Program-made: the position numbers and the translations under genes | Notes under the pieces: model-generated | The model's input: the letters and a program-made list of their open reading frames with translations, nothing else | The model's database searches: none | What the model was told of the DNA's origin: nothing | Assembly (NCBI RefSeq): GCF_001545075.1 | Contig: NZ_FCOB02000009.1 | Coordinates: 124,001 to 188,000 of the forward strand | Origin: Caballeronia ptereochthonis | GTDB taxonomy: Bacteria > Pseudomonadota > Gammaproteobacteria > Burkholderiales > Burkholderiaceae | Reading direction: 5' to 3' | Length of the DNA: 64,000 nucleotides | In this document: in pieces, positions 54,599 through 63,954 of the stretch | How positions within the stretch are numbered: the first letter of the stretch is position 1 | Layout of the letters: the number at the start of each line of letters is the position of its first letter

Positions 54599-55894
54599 AT
54601 GACCGACCTTCCCGCTTATACCGCAGAGGACACCCGGCGCCGCGTTTTCGCGATCGTCGGCGCCTCGTCGGGCAACCTCGTCGAGTGGTTCGACTTCTAC
54701 ATCTACTCGTTCCTCGCACTGTACTTTTCGGCGGCGTTCTTTCCGGGCGGCAATCCGACCGTGCAGCTGCTCAACACCGCGGGCGTGTTCGCAGCGGGCT
54801 TCCTGATGCGCCCGATCGGCGGCTGGCTGTTCGGCCGCATCGCCGACAAGCACGGCCGCCGCAACGCGATGATGATCTCCGTCCTGATGATGTGCGGCGG
54901 CTCGCTCGTCATCACCTTCCTGCCGACCTACGCGACGATCGGCGCGTGGGCGCCGTTCCTGCTGCTGATTGCGCGCTTGTTCCAGGGCCTGTCGGTGGGC
55001 GGCGAGTACGGCACCAGCGCGACCTACATGAGTGAAGTGGCGCTGCGCGGCCGCCGCGGCTTCTTCGCGTCGTTCCAGTACGTGACGCTGATCGGCGGGC
55101 AGCTCGCCGCGCTGCTCGTGCTCGTGATACTGCAACTATTCCTCTCGACGGAAGAGCTGAAGGCATGGGGCTGGCGCGTTCCGTTCTTCATCGGCGCGTG
55201 CGCGGCGCTGGTCTCGCTGTATCTGCGCCGCTCGCTCGACGAAACCTCGACCGCCGAGACGCGCCATCGCAAGGAGGCTGGCACGCTCGCGGGTCTGATG
55301 CAGCACAAGGCCGCATTCATGACCGTGGTGGGCTTCACGGCGGGCGGCTCGCTCATCTTCTACACGTTCACCACCTACATGCAGAAGTACCTGGTCAACA
55401 CGGCCGGCATGCACGCCAAGACGGCCAGTAACGTGATGACCGTGGCGCTCCTCGTCTACATGCTGCTGCAGCCGCTGTTCGGCGCGCTCTCGGACCGCAT
55501 CGGCCGGCGCGCGTCGATGCTCTGGTTCGGCGGCCTCGCGACCATCGGCACCGTGCCGCTGCTGCACGCGCTCTCCAGCGTGACGAGCCCGGTCATGGCG
55601 TTCGTGCTGGTCGTGATCGCGCTCGCGATCGTGAGCTTCTACACGTCGATCAGCGGCCTCATCAAGGCGGAAATGTTTCCGCCGGAAGTGCGCGCGCTGG
55701 GCGTCGGCCTGTCGTATGCCGTCGCCAACGCGGTGTTCGGCGGCTCGGCGGAATACGTCGCGCTGTGGCTGAAGTCGGCGGGCAACGAATCCGCGTTCTT
55801 CTGGTACGTCACGCTGATGTGCTTCATCTCGCTCGTCGTCTCCTTCCGCATGCTCGACCCGAGCAAGGAAGGCTATTTGCGCAACGTGCCGTAA
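54599..55894 (+). CDS. kgtP: Alpha-ketoglutarate permease, MHS family of MFS
   Basis: A 431-residue inner-membrane proton symporter. The match to E. coli KgtP is visible over the whole length: [80 protein letters not shown] and [20 protein letters not shown]. The MHS signature with 12 helices is complete. It imports 2-oxoglutarate or a close dicarboxylate. It stands alone between divergent DUF2891 and an unrelated DNA-binding-like gene. ATG 54599 gives the family's usual N-terminus, though the ribosome-binding site is poor. Confidence 0.92.
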   Translation: MTDLPAYTAEDTRRRVFAIVGASSGNLVEWFDFYIYSFLALYFSAAFFPGGNPTVQLLNTAGVFAAGFLMRPIGGWLFGRIADKHGRRNAMMISVLMMCGGSLVITFLPTYATIGAWAPFLLLIARLFQGLSVGGEYGTSATYMSEVALRGRRGFFASFQYVTLIGGQLAALLVLVILQLFLSTEELKAWGWRVPFFIGACAALVSLYLRRSLDETSTAETRHRKEAGTLAGLMQHKAAFMTVVGFTAGGSLIFYTFTTYMQKYLVNTAGMHAKTASNVMTVALLVYMLLQPLFGALSDRIGRRASMLWFGGLATIGTVPLLHALSSVTSPVMAFVLVVIALAIVSFYTSISGLIKAEMFPPEVRALGVGLSYAVANAVFGGSAEYVALWLKSAGNESAFFWYVTLMCFISLVVSFRMLDPSKEGYLRNVP

Positions 55895-56137
55895 GCCTGG
55901 CGGCGGCGTGCCGATGGCCGTGGTGTCGCGGCCACGCCGGACGTTCACAGCCTGGGCGGGCCCTGATGTCCGCCCGGCTTGCCGATGAAGGTAGTATGGT
56001 GTTTTATGCGTTATGTAGACGGCGCGCCGGCCACGGCGCGCGACGGTAATCGGGAACCGGATATGCATGCGGGCGGAGCCGCCACGCGCAACGCCGATGC
56101 GCGATGCGGGGCGCATCGGTCCGCCTGGAGCCTGTTC

Positions 56138-56809
56138 ATGGAAGATTTCGACGAAACGCTGTTTCTTGTCTGGCGCGCCAACCTGGGCGTACTGGTCGGT
56201 TCGCCGGGAGGCGCCGGGCGCCTCGCGCGCATGATGAACTTCTCGCCGTCGTTCATGAAGCTCATCGTCGCCGGACATCGCGACTTCAACGAGGAATTCG
56301 TGCGGGGGATCGAGCTCGTGACGGGCTTGCCGCCGCACTGGATGGACGAGCGCCGCACCGCCGACGAGGTTCCGCCCGAGGCCCAGCGCGCACTCGACGA
56401 GGAAACGCCGATGGCGGTGTTTCGCGGCACGGCGCATCCCGCGCCGAAGCGCTCCGTGCTGCGCGGCCCGGAGCCGCTGCTTTCCCAGACCGAGGCGACG
56501 CGTCGCGTGGCCGATCTCGCCCAGCAACAGGCCGAAGCCAACCGCCGCGATCTGCTGTTCCGCAAGAATCGCGATCTGCTGTCACAGGATTTGCGCCGCC
56601 TCGAGCGCCAGCTGGGGCTGCTGCAGGTCGAGGCGATGCAGCCCAAGGTGGACGAACTGCTCGCGTCGGACCGCATGAGCGAATCCGCGAAGGCCGACCT
56701 GACGGGGCGTATCGAGCAGATCGACAAGCACGTCAAGCTGCTCCACCAGCATGTCGAGAAGCTCGTCACGCTGCTGGCGAGTCCGGACGAGCCAGAGTCG
56801 GGCGAGTAG
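56138..56809 (+). CDS. Hypothetical protein with HTH-like and coiled-coil regions
   Basis: A 223-residue cytoplasmic protein. Residues 1-90 look like a Cro/CI-type helix-turn-helix (NLGVLVGSPGGAGRLARMMN, SPSFMKLIVAGHRDFNEEFV, RGIELVTGLPPHWMDE), resembling the N-terminal domain seen in phage-repressor-like proteins of Burkholderia. Residues 120-223 form a long charged coiled coil (QTEATRRVADLAQQQAEANR and LSQDLRRLERQLGLLQVEAM). GGAG precedes ATG 56138; the frame is open upstream (ATG 56006 possible). It may bind DNA as a dimer or tetramer. The target is unknown. Confidence 0.7.
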   Translation: MEDFDETLFLVWRANLGVLVGSPGGAGRLARMMNFSPSFMKLIVAGHRDFNEEFVRGIELVTGLPPHWMDERRTADEVPPEAQRALDEETPMAVFRGTAHPAPKRSVLRGPEPLLSQTEATRRVADLAQQQAEANRRDLLFRKNRDLLSQDLRRLERQLGLLQVEAMQPKVDELLASDRMSESAKADLTGRIEQIDKHVKLLHQHVEKLVTLLASPDEPESGE

Positions 56810-56838
56810 CGCTGGCGAGCGGCGCGCCTCGCGTCCGC

Positions 56839-56991
56839 TTACTTCTTCTTGCCGTCCTCGCGGGTTTCAGGCTCGGGATGCACGGCGATCGGATCGCTCG
56901 CCGGGAAGGTTTCATCCAGCGCCTCGTCGAGCAATTCGTCTTCGTCGGGCAGATCCTGCTTCGAACGATCATCTCGGCTGGGCTTGGTCAT
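56839..56991 (-). CDS. Small acidic conserved protein
   Basis: A 50-residue protein carrying LPDEDELLDEALDETFPASD followed by PIAVHPEPETREDGKKK. The core ALDETFPASDPIAV is a pattern I recall from many small proteins in proteobacteria. The function is unknown; no signal peptide. GGAGC precedes ATG 56991. The gene is short but the conserved core supports it. Confidence 0.75.
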   Translation of the reverse strand: MTKPSRDDRSKQDLPDEDELLDEALDETFPASDPIAVHPEPETREDGKKK

Positions 56992-57061
56992 GGTGCGCTC
57001 CGTGATGCGGTTTCGTGGATCATTCAACATTCAATATAGCAGTCTCGATCATCCCGCGCAG

Positions 57062-58126
57062 TCAGCGCTCGCGCCGGTAATCCGCGGGGCGCACGCCCGT
57101 CCACTTCCTGAATGCACGCCGGAACGCGCTTGGCTCCGCGAATCCGAGCGCATCCGCGATTTGCGGGATCGTTTCCCGCGTATGCGCGAGCCGCGCAATC
57201 GCGAGATCGCGCCGCAGCGCGTCCTTGATCGTCTGATACGTCAGCCCTTCCTGCTTCAGCCGGCGCCTGAGTGTCGCCTCCGCCATGTTGAGCGCGGCGG
57301 CGATGCTCTCCGCTTCCGGCCAGTCGGTCGGCGCGGTCTGCCGCAGGCGCGTCCTGATGCGCGCCGCGAGCGAATCCGGGTTGCGGTACTTCACGATGAA
57401 ATTGGCGGGCGCATCGCGCAGGAAGCGCCTGAGCGTGGCGGGTGTCTGCACGACCGGCAGCGCCGCGCATTGCGCGGACAGATCCACGAACGAGCGCGGC
57501 TCGCCGAAGCGCATGTCGTCGCAGAACATGAGCCGGTATTCGTCGCTCGCGTCGGGCTCGGGACAGCGCAGATGCGCGGCGAGCACCGGAATGCGCCGCC
57601 CGACGAGCCAGCAGAGCAGGCCATACACGAGGATGAAGCCCGTCGCGTAGGCGAACATGGTTTTGGGCTCGCCCGAGTCATCGAGCCAGATGCGCACGCG
57701 CTTGCCGTCGATGTCGGGTTCGAAGCGCAATTCGTCGAGCACGAGGCGCATGAAGCTGGCGATGCGCGCGAGCGCCTGCGCGCCGTCGCGCGACGATAGC
57801 GCGGCGTGACACAGCAGCACGAAGCTGCCGCGGCGCATCGGGTGCGCATCCTGGCCGAAGAACTCGTCGTCGAGCGCATCGGCGGTGGCGTTCCAGAGCT
57901 TGCCGTACTGCACGGGCGAGACCCGCGCCCGCGGCGATTCGAGCGTCGCCGGCGCGATGCCCGCGGCGGCCAGCAGGGTTTCGCGCGCGACGCCGCGCGC
58001 CTCGGCGCAGCGCAAGGCCGCCTCGACGAGACTGACCGAGATCGAGCCGCGCTCGATGTTTCTTCCGGGGGGTGGGGTTGTCACTAGGTGGCCAAAGCGC
58101 TCAGTTAGCGTGATCGTTTTGGGCAT
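57062..58126 (-). CDS. AraC-family regulator with arabinose-binding-like N-terminal domain
   Basis: A 354-residue regulator. The N-terminal two thirds (VSLVEAALRCAEARGVARET, ... SPVQYGKLWNATADALDDEF) match the OruR/ArgR-like ligand domain (PF12625 type), and the C-terminal AraC domain has AAALNMAEATLRRRLKQEGL and IPQIADALGFAEPSAFRRAF, ending with WTGVRPADYRRER. It is divergent from the acyl-CoA dehydrogenase operon at 58251, so it most likely controls it, perhaps in response to valine- or isobutyrate-derived compounds. The ATG at 58126 leaves 124 bp between the two start codons. Confidence 0.88.
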   Translation of the reverse strand: MPKTITLTERFGHLVTTPPPGRNIERGSISVSLVEAALRCAEARGVARETLLAAAGIAPATLESPRARVSPVQYGKLWNATADALDDEFFGQDAHPMRRGSFVLLCHAALSSRDGAQALARIASFMRLVLDELRFEPDIDGKRVRIWLDDSGEPKTMFAYATGFILVYGLLCWLVGRRIPVLAAHLRCPEPDASDEYRLMFCDDMRFGEPRSFVDLSAQCAALPVVQTPATLRRFLRDAPANFIVKYRNPDSLAARIRTRLRQTAPTDWPEAESIAAALNMAEATLRRRLKQEGLTYQTIKDALRRDLAIARLAHTRETIPQIADALGFAEPSAFRRAFRKWTGVRPADYRRER

Positions 58127-58250
58127 CGGCTAACGTCCGGCGATTGCCTAGACTCGTGCTCAGACGGCCCATCCGCCCGGCGGCGGCCAGAAAGTTTAAA
58201 CGATCGATGCCGCACGACGCCGTCCTGGCTCCTTTCTTCAGATCCCGAAC

Positions 58251-59387
58251 ATGATCGACCCATTCCTTACCGAAGAGCAGCGCATGATCCGCGACGCGGC
58301 GCGCCAGTTCGCAACCGAAGTGCTCGCGCCGAACGCGGGCCAGTGGGACAAGGACGGCGCCATTCCCGACGCCGTCGTCAGGCAGATGGGCGAACTCGGC
58401 CTGCTCGGCATGATCGTGCCCGCCGAGCTCGGCGGCACCTACAGCGACTACACCGCGTACGCGCTGGCGATGGAAGAGATCGCCTCGGGCTGCGCGTCAT
58501 GCGCCACGATGATGAGCGTGCACAACTCGGTCGGCTGCGGGCCGATTCTCGCGTACGGCAGCGATGCGCAGAAGGCCGAATGGCTGCCGAAGCTCGCGAG
58601 CGGCGAGATCATCGGCGCGTTCTGCCTGACCGAGCCGCAGGCGGGCTCGGAGGCGAACAATCTGCGCGTGCGCGCCGTCGAGAAAGACGGCAATTGGGTG
58701 ATCTCCGGCAGCAAGCAGTTCGTGACCAACGGCCGGCGCGCGGGCGTGGCGATCGTCTTCGCCGTCACGGATCCCGATCAGGGCAAGCGCGGCATTTCGG
58801 CCTTCATCGTGCCGACGAACACGCCCGGCTTCAACGTCGGCGCGCCGGAGCACAAGCTCGGCATCCGCGCGTCGGACACCTGCCCGATCACCTTCGACGA
58901 TTGCGCGATTCCCGCCGCCAATCTGCTCGGCAAACGCGGCGAAGGGTTGAAGATCGCGCTGTCGAACCTGGAGGGCGGGCGCATCGGCATCGCGGCGCAG
59001 GCGCTGGGCATCGCGCGCGCGGCCTTCGATGCGGCGCGCGCCTACGCGAGGGAGCGCGTGCAGTTCGGCAAGCCGATCCACGAGCACCAGTCGGTCGCGA
59101 ACATGCTCGCCGACATGCAGACGCAGATCAACGCCGCGCGCCTGCTCGTGCATCATGCGGCGCGCATGCGCACGGAAGGCATCGCGTGTCTGTCGGAGGC
59201 TTCGCAGGCGAAGCTCTATGCATCGGAGATGGCGGAGCGCGTATGTTCGGACGCGATCCAGATTCACGGCGGCTATGGCTATCTGCAGGACTATCCGGTG
59301 GAGCGTCACTATCGCGATGCGCGCATCACGCAGATCTACGAAGGCACGAACGAAGTGCAGCGCATGGTGATCGCGCGGAACGTTTGA
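58251..59387 (+). CDS. Acyl-CoA dehydrogenase (isobutyryl-/short branched-chain type)
   Basis: A 378-residue flavoenzyme. FAD/ETF-linked dehydrogenase signatures [20 protein letters not shown] and [20 protein letters not shown] are in place, and the catalytic Glu occurs in [18 protein letters not shown], the position used by short-chain enzymes. Similarity by eye is to isobutyryl-CoA dehydrogenases. The neighbours encode an acyl-CoA synthetase, an enoyl-CoA hydratase and a 3-hydroxyisobutyryl-CoA hydrolase, which together make most of the valine/isobutyrate route to 3-hydroxyisobutyrate; the terminal mmsA/mmsB enzymes are not in the window. Confidence 0.88.
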   Translation: MIDPFLTEEQRMIRDAARQFATEVLAPNAGQWDKDGAIPDAVVRQMGELGLLGMIVPAELGGTYSDYTAYALAMEEIASGCASCATMMSVHNSVGCGPILAYGSDAQKAEWLPKLASGEIIGAFCLTEPQAGSEANNLRVRAVEKDGNWVISGSKQFVTNGRRAGVAIVFAVTDPDQGKRGISAFIVPTNTPGFNVGAPEHKLGIRASDTCPITFDDCAIPAANLLGKRGEGLKIALSNLEGGRIGIAAQALGIARAAFDAARAYARERVQFGKPIHEHQSVANMLADMQTQINAARLLVHHAARMRTEGIACLSEASQAKLYASEMAERVCSDAIQIHGGYGYLQDYPVERHYRDARITQIYEGTNEVQRMVIARNV

Positions 59388-59438
59388 AATCCGGTTGAGC
59401 AGGCAACTCGATAACAACATGCAGGACATGGAGACGCA

Positions 59439-61142
59439 ATGAACCCGGCCCAGGCATTCATCGATGCACGAGACTTTCTGTTTGCTCATCGCACCGACTA
59501 CGACACCGCGTATCGCGACTTCAAATGGCCGTCACTCGAGCGCTTCAACTGGGCGCTCGATTACTTCGATCCGATGGCGCGCGGCAACGACGCGCCCGCG
59601 CTGCATATCGTCAATGAGAGCGGAGAGACGATTCTGTCGTTCGCGCAGATGAGCGAGCGTTCCGCGCGCGTCGCGAATCACTTGCGCGGCCTGGGCGTGC
59701 GGCGCGGCGAGCGCATTCTGCTGATGCTGCCGAACCGTGTCGAGCTGTGGGAAACGATGCTCGCCGCGATGAAGCTCGGCGCGATCGTGCTGCCCGCGAC
59801 CACGCAGCTCGCGCCCGCCGACCTGCGCGAGCGCATGACGCTCGGCCGGGTGCAGCACGTGATCGTCGATACGGGCGAGACGCAGAAGTTCGACGGCATC
59901 GACGTGCCGGGATTGCGGATCGCGGTGGGCGGCGCGCAGGAGGCCTGGCTCGCCTACGAGGCCGCTTACGACGCTTCGCCCTCGTTTGCTACGGATGGCG
60001 CAACGAACGCCAACGATCCGTATCTGCTGTACTTCACCTCGGGCACGACTTCCAAGCCCAAGCTCGTCGCGCATACGCATCAGAGCTACCCGGTCGGTCA
60101 TCTCTCGACGATGTACTGGATCGGCCTCCAACCCGGCGATGTGCACTGGAACATCAGCTCGCCCGGCTGGGCGAAGCACGCGTGGAGCTGCTTCTTCGCG
60201 CCGTGGAATGCGCAGGCGTGCGTCTTCATCTACAACTTCAGCCGCTTCGACGCCGCGCGCGCCCTCGATGTGCTCGTGAAACACGAAGTCACCACGCTCT
60301 GCGCGCCGCCGACCGTGTGGCGCATGCTCGTGCAGGAGCCGCTCGCGTCGTACGAGGTGAAGCTGCGCGAGATCGTCGGCGCGGGCGAGCCGCTCAATCC
60401 CGAAGTGGTCGAACGCGTGCAGGCGGCGTGGGGCGTGCCGATCCGCGACGGCTACGGCCAGACGGAGACTACCGCGCAGATCGCCAATACGCCTGGACAG
60501 CGGCTCGTGCCGGGTTCGATGGGGCGTCCGCTGCCGGGTTATCGAGTGGCGTTGCTCGATCCCGACGGGCATCCGGCGGAAGAGGGCGAGATCGCGCTCG
60601 CGCTCGATCCGCCGCCGCTCGGCCTGATGACCGGTTACGCCGACAATCCCAAGGCCACCGAAAACGCGATGCGCGGCGGCTTCTATCGCACCTCCGATGT
60701 CGCGGCGCGCGGCGCGGACGGCTACTTCGTCTACGTGGGCCGCGCGGACGACGTGTTCAAGTCGTCGGACTATCGGCTGAGCCCGTTCGAACTGGAAAGC
60801 GTGCTGATCGAGCACGAGGCGATCGCGGAAGCGGCCGTCGTGCCGAGTCCCGATCCGCTGCGGCTGTCGGTGCCGAAGGCGTTCGTCACGCTGCGCCACG
60901 GCTACACCATCGGACCGGATCTCGCGAAGAGCGTGTTCGCGTTCTCGCGCGAGCGGCTCGCGCCGTACAAGCGCATCCGCCGTCTGGAATTCGCCGAATT
61001 GCCTAAGACGATCTCCGGCAAGATCCGCCGCGTCGATCTGCGCAGGCAGGAAGCGGCGCGCACGCAGGACGGCGCGCGTGGCGAGTTCGAGTTCTGGGAA
61101 GAGGATTTCCCGGAGCTGCGTCAGACGAGCAAGGCCGATTAA
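59439..61142 (+). CDS. AMP-forming acyl-CoA synthetase
   Basis: A 567-residue adenylate-forming ligase. The P-loop-like motif YFTSGTTSKPKLVAHTHQSY and the A5 motif DGYGQTETTAQIANTPGQRL are clear, as are the TSDVAARGADGYFVYVGRAD core and the terminal catalytic Lys in LPKTISGKIRRVDL. It resembles medium-chain ACSM-type or benzoate-CoA-ligase-like proteins. In this operon it would activate a branched short-chain acid such as isobutyrate. CTGGAGACG precedes the ATG 59439, 51 bp behind the dehydrogenase stop. Confidence 0.88.
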   Translation: MNPAQAFIDARDFLFAHRTDYDTAYRDFKWPSLERFNWALDYFDPMARGNDAPALHIVNESGETILSFAQMSERSARVANHLRGLGVRRGERILLMLPNRVELWETMLAAMKLGAIVLPATTQLAPADLRERMTLGRVQHVIVDTGETQKFDGIDVPGLRIAVGGAQEAWLAYEAAYDASPSFATDGATNANDPYLLYFTSGTTSKPKLVAHTHQSYPVGHLSTMYWIGLQPGDVHWNISSPGWAKHAWSCFFAPWNAQACVFIYNFSRFDAARALDVLVKHEVTTLCAPPTVWRMLVQEPLASYEVKLREIVGAGEPLNPEVVERVQAAWGVPIRDGYGQTETTAQIANTPGQRLVPGSMGRPLPGYRVALLDPDGHPAEEGEIALALDPPPLGLMTGYADNPKATENAMRGGFYRTSDVAARGADGYFVYVGRADDVFKSSDYRLSPFELESVLIEHEAIAEAAVVPSPDPLRLSVPKAFVTLRHGYTIGPDLAKSVFAFSRERLAPYKRIRRLEFAELPKTISGKIRRVDLRRQEAARTQDGARGEFEFWEEDFPELRQTSKAD

Positions 61143-61158
61143 AAAAGGAATCTCCACG

Positions 61159-61929
61159 ATGATCGATGTCACGCGCGACGGTGCGACCGTCACGATTCGC
61201 CTGAACCGGCCGCCGGCCAACGCGTTCACCGCCGAAGCGCTGGCCGCGCTGAAGGAAACCGTCGACAACCTGAACCGCGATGCGCAGGTCCGCGCGATCA
61301 TCGTGACGGGCGCGGGCTCCAGGTTCTTCAGCGCGGGTGCCGACCTCAATCAGTTCGCCGACGGCGACAAGGCGCACGCGCGCGTCGCCGCGCGGCGCTT
61401 CGGCGCGGCGTTCGAGGCGCTGCAGAATGCGCGCGCCGTGACCATCGCCGCGATCAACGGCTACGCGATGGGCGGCAGCCTCGAGTGCGCGCTCGCGTGC
61501 GACATGCGCATCGCCGAGGAACATGCGCAGATGGCGCTGCCGGAGGCGTCGGTCGGACTGCTGCCCTGCGGCTGCGGCACGCAGACGCTGCCGTGGCTCG
61601 TCGGCGAGGGATGGGCGAAGCGCATCATCCTGACGGGCGAGCGTATCGATGCGGCCACCGCGTTGCGCATCGGACTCGTCGAGGAGGTGGTGGCGAGCGG
61701 CGGCGCGTACGAGGCCGCGTCGAAGATCGCGGAACGCGCGGCGTCGATGAGCCCGGACGCCGTCGCGTATTCGAAGCCGCTGATCCACGCCGCGCGCGAA
61801 GGCGTGCCGCGCCGCGCGGCTTTGGCGCTCGAGCGCGAACGCTTCGTCGATCTTTTCGATGGCGCGAATCAGCGTGAAGGCGTCGCCGCGTTTCTGGAGA
61901 AGCGCAAGCCGCGGTGGAGCGCATCATGA
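61159..61929 (+). CDS. Enoyl-CoA hydratase/isomerase family protein
   Basis: A 256-residue crotonase. The acyl-CoA oxyanion-hole motifs are FSAGADLNQFADGD (about 56) and GYAMGGSLECALACDMRIA (about 100). The usual catalytic Glu positions fall in MALPEASVGLLPCGCGTQTL, which has Glu and a GCG in place of GGxG. AAGGAATC precedes ATG 61159, 16 bp behind the synthetase stop. It should hydrate methacrylyl-CoA or a related enoyl-CoA in the isobutyrate pathway. The TGA overlaps the next ATG (ATGA). Confidence 0.88.
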   Translation: MIDVTRDGATVTIRLNRPPANAFTAEALAALKETVDNLNRDAQVRAIIVTGAGSRFFSAGADLNQFADGDKAHARVAARRFGAAFEALQNARAVTIAAINGYAMGGSLECALACDMRIAEEHAQMALPEASVGLLPCGCGTQTLPWLVGEGWAKRIILTGERIDAATALRIGLVEEVVASGGAYEAASKIAERAASMSPDAVAYSKPLIHAAREGVPRRAALALERERFVDLFDGANQREGVAAFLEKRKPRWSAS

Positions 61930-63047
61930 GCACGCCGGGACTCTTGCGCGACACGCCGGAAGTCGGCTTCGAGGTCGTCAACCGCGTGGCCATCGTCACG
62001 CTCGACCGGCCGCATGCATTGAACGCGCTGTCGCACGACATGATCGCGCTGCTCAGCGAAATCCTCGCGCAATGCGCCGAGGACGATGCGATCGTCGCGG
62101 TCGTGCTGCGCGGCGCGGGCGACAAGGCGTTCTGCGCCGGCGGCGACGTGCGCAAGCTCTATCACGCCGCGCGCAACGATCCGCGCCACGAGACGCCGTG
62201 GCTGAAATTCTTCATCGACGAGTACCGGCTCGACTACACCGTGCATCGTTTTCGCAAGCCGGTGATCGCGTTGATGGACGGCATCGTGATGGGCGGCGGC
62301 ATGGGGCTCGCGCAGGGCGCCGCGCTGCGCATCGCCACCGAGCGCACGCGCATGGCGATGCCGGAAACGCGCATCGGCTTGCTGCCGGATGTCGGCGCGA
62401 CGCATTTCCTGCGCGTGCTGCCGCGCGATCTCGCGCTTTACGTCGGGCTGACCGGCGCGCGTCTTACCGGCGCCGATGCAAGGCGCGTCGGGCTCGCGGA
62501 CGAATGCGTGCCGTCCTCGTGGCTGAGCGGCTTCGTTGAGCGTCTCGAAAAAGTTCGCTGGGACGATTCGCAGGATGCAATGACGCCGCTGAAGCGCGTC
62601 TTCGTGCCGAGCGCCAATATCGAGCGCCACGCGCCGCTCGATGATCTCCGCGCGCAGATCAGACGGCATTTCTCCGTGTGCGCGACGGGCGGCGTGGAGC
62701 GCATCGTCGCATCGCTCGCGGCCGATACCGATAACGACTGGTCGCGCGCGACGCTCGCGACGCTGAAAGGCCATTCGCCGACGATGCTCGAAGTGACTTG
62801 CCACGCCTTGATGCGCGGCCGTCAGATGCCGCTTGCGGATTGCTTTCGCATGGAGCTGGGCATCGTGTACCGCGCGATCGACGACGGCGATTTCGTCGAA
62901 GGCGTGCGTGCGCTCATCATCGACAAGGACGAACAGCCGCGTTTCGCGCCGACGACGCTCGCGCAAGTACGGGCCGAGCGCGTGCAGCATTTTCTTTCTT
63001 CCCCGTGGCGCCGCGAAATGCATCCGCTCGCCGATCTCGGCGCATAA
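61926..63047 (+). CDS. 3-Hydroxyisobutyryl-CoA hydrolase (crotonase fold)
   Basis: A 373-residue enoyl-CoA hydratase-like protein of the HIBCH type. The longer C-terminal region is diagnostic: SPTMLEVTCHALMRGRQMPL with ADCFRMELGIVYRAIDDGDF and FVEGVRALIIDKDEQPRFAP. Oxyanion-hole motifs are FCAGGDVRKLYHAA and DGIVMGGGMGLAQGAALRIA, with AMPETRIGLLPDVGATHFL carrying the catalytic Glu/Asp. It hydrolyses 3-hydroxyisobutyryl-CoA in valine degradation. The 4-bp ATGA overlap with the upstream hydratase indicates coupled translation. Confidence 0.9.
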   Translation: MSTPGLLRDTPEVGFEVVNRVAIVTLDRPHALNALSHDMIALLSEILAQCAEDDAIVAVVLRGAGDKAFCAGGDVRKLYHAARNDPRHETPWLKFFIDEYRLDYTVHRFRKPVIALMDGIVMGGGMGLAQGAALRIATERTRMAMPETRIGLLPDVGATHFLRVLPRDLALYVGLTGARLTGADARRVGLADECVPSSWLSGFVERLEKVRWDDSQDAMTPLKRVFVPSANIERHAPLDDLRAQIRRHFSVCATGGVERIVASLAADTDNDWSRATLATLKGHSPTMLEVTCHALMRGRQMPLADCFRMELGIVYRAIDDGDFVEGVRALIIDKDEQPRFAPTTLAQVRAERVQHFLSSPWRREMHPLADLGA

Positions 63048-63164
63048 TCTCCTGACGGAATTCGCAAACAAATGTAAATCGGGCGCGCTCGAGGCGAACC
63101 GTCGAAATGACCGGTGGTCGAATGGGCTCATTCTTCATCGGACAATTCACAGGGAGGACCGATC

Positions 63165-63875
63165 ATGCCGAACCGTTCATCACGGATCGCGCTTCTGTCG
63201 GCCGGCATCGCATTCGCGCTGATTGCACCGGCCGCCGCATACGCACAACTCAATCTCCAGCAATTCGGTTTCGGCAGCGGCAAGTCGGAGGTCGCCGCCG
63301 GCGCGAACGGCGCGGCGCAGCCGTCGGCATTGAATTCGCTCGTGCAGAACTACCTCGGCGCGAATCAGCAGGTGCTTTCCGGACAGTCGAGCCTCGCATC
63401 GGCGATGGGCATGTCCAGCGTCGCCAGTCAGGCGCAGTCGGCGGCGGGATTGCTGTCGGGCGCGTCGGGCGGCAGCGGCGTGCCGAGCACGAGCGTGCTG
63501 TCGCAACTCGGAGGCACGCAGCAGAGCGTGTCGCAATCGCTGATGCAGGCGTTTTCGAGCGGCTCCACGACGCCGCCCACGGCCGCGAACAAGCAGACCT
63601 TCAGCGACGGTCTCGCGTCATTGGGGCAGGGCGTGAAACAGTACGCGGGCCTGCAATCGGACCTCGGCTCCGTGAAGAACTCGATGAACATGTCGTCGCT
63701 GCTGCAGGCCGGCTCGAATCCGGGGACGGCGCAGGCGGCGACCTATATCGCGCAGTCCGCACCGGGCCAGCTGCAATCGCTCGTGCAGACGCTCACGCAG
63801 GCGGTGCAATACGCGAAAACCAACGGCATCTCGATTCCATCGATCGCGACTTCCGCCTTGAGCGGCGCGAAGTGA
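63165..63875 (+). CDS. Exported hypothetical protein, Ser/Gly/Ala/Gln-rich
   Basis: A 236-residue protein with a signal peptide (MPNRSSRIALLSAGIAFALI, cleavage near AAAYA-Q). The mature chain is low in charge and rich in Ser, Gln, Ala and Gly (for example LNSLVQNYLGANQQVLSGQS), which suggests helical repeats with a disordered middle. No cysteines are present. I recognise no family. GGGAGG lies eight bases before ATG 63165. A terminator follows at 63906. It is not linked in function to the isobutyrate operon. Confidence 0.75.
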   Translation: MPNRSSRIALLSAGIAFALIAPAAAYAQLNLQQFGFGSGKSEVAAGANGAAQPSALNSLVQNYLGANQQVLSGQSSLASAMGMSSVASQAQSAAGLLSGASGGSGVPSTSVLSQLGGTQQSVSQSLMQAFSSGSTTPPTAANKQTFSDGLASLGQGVKQYAGLQSDLGSVKNSMNMSSLLQAGSNPGTAQAATYIAQSAPGQLQSLVQTLTQAVQYAKTNGISIPSIATSALSGAK

Positions 63876-63905
63876 TCTGACGTCCTGCGCTCACAGCAAA
63901 AAAAG

Positions 63906-63938
63906 CGGCAAGGCCCATGAGCCTTGCCGTTTCGCTTT
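63906..63938. terminator. Bidirectional intrinsic terminator
   Basis: CGGCAAGGC pairs with GCCTTGCCG around the loop CCATGA; TTTCGCTTT follows on the plus strand and a run of T occurs on the minus strand side (AAAAAAA at about 63898-63904). It stops the exported-protein transcript and probably the convergent one entering from the right. Confidence 0.8.
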
Positions 63939-63954
63939 GAATTCAGCGCATGTG

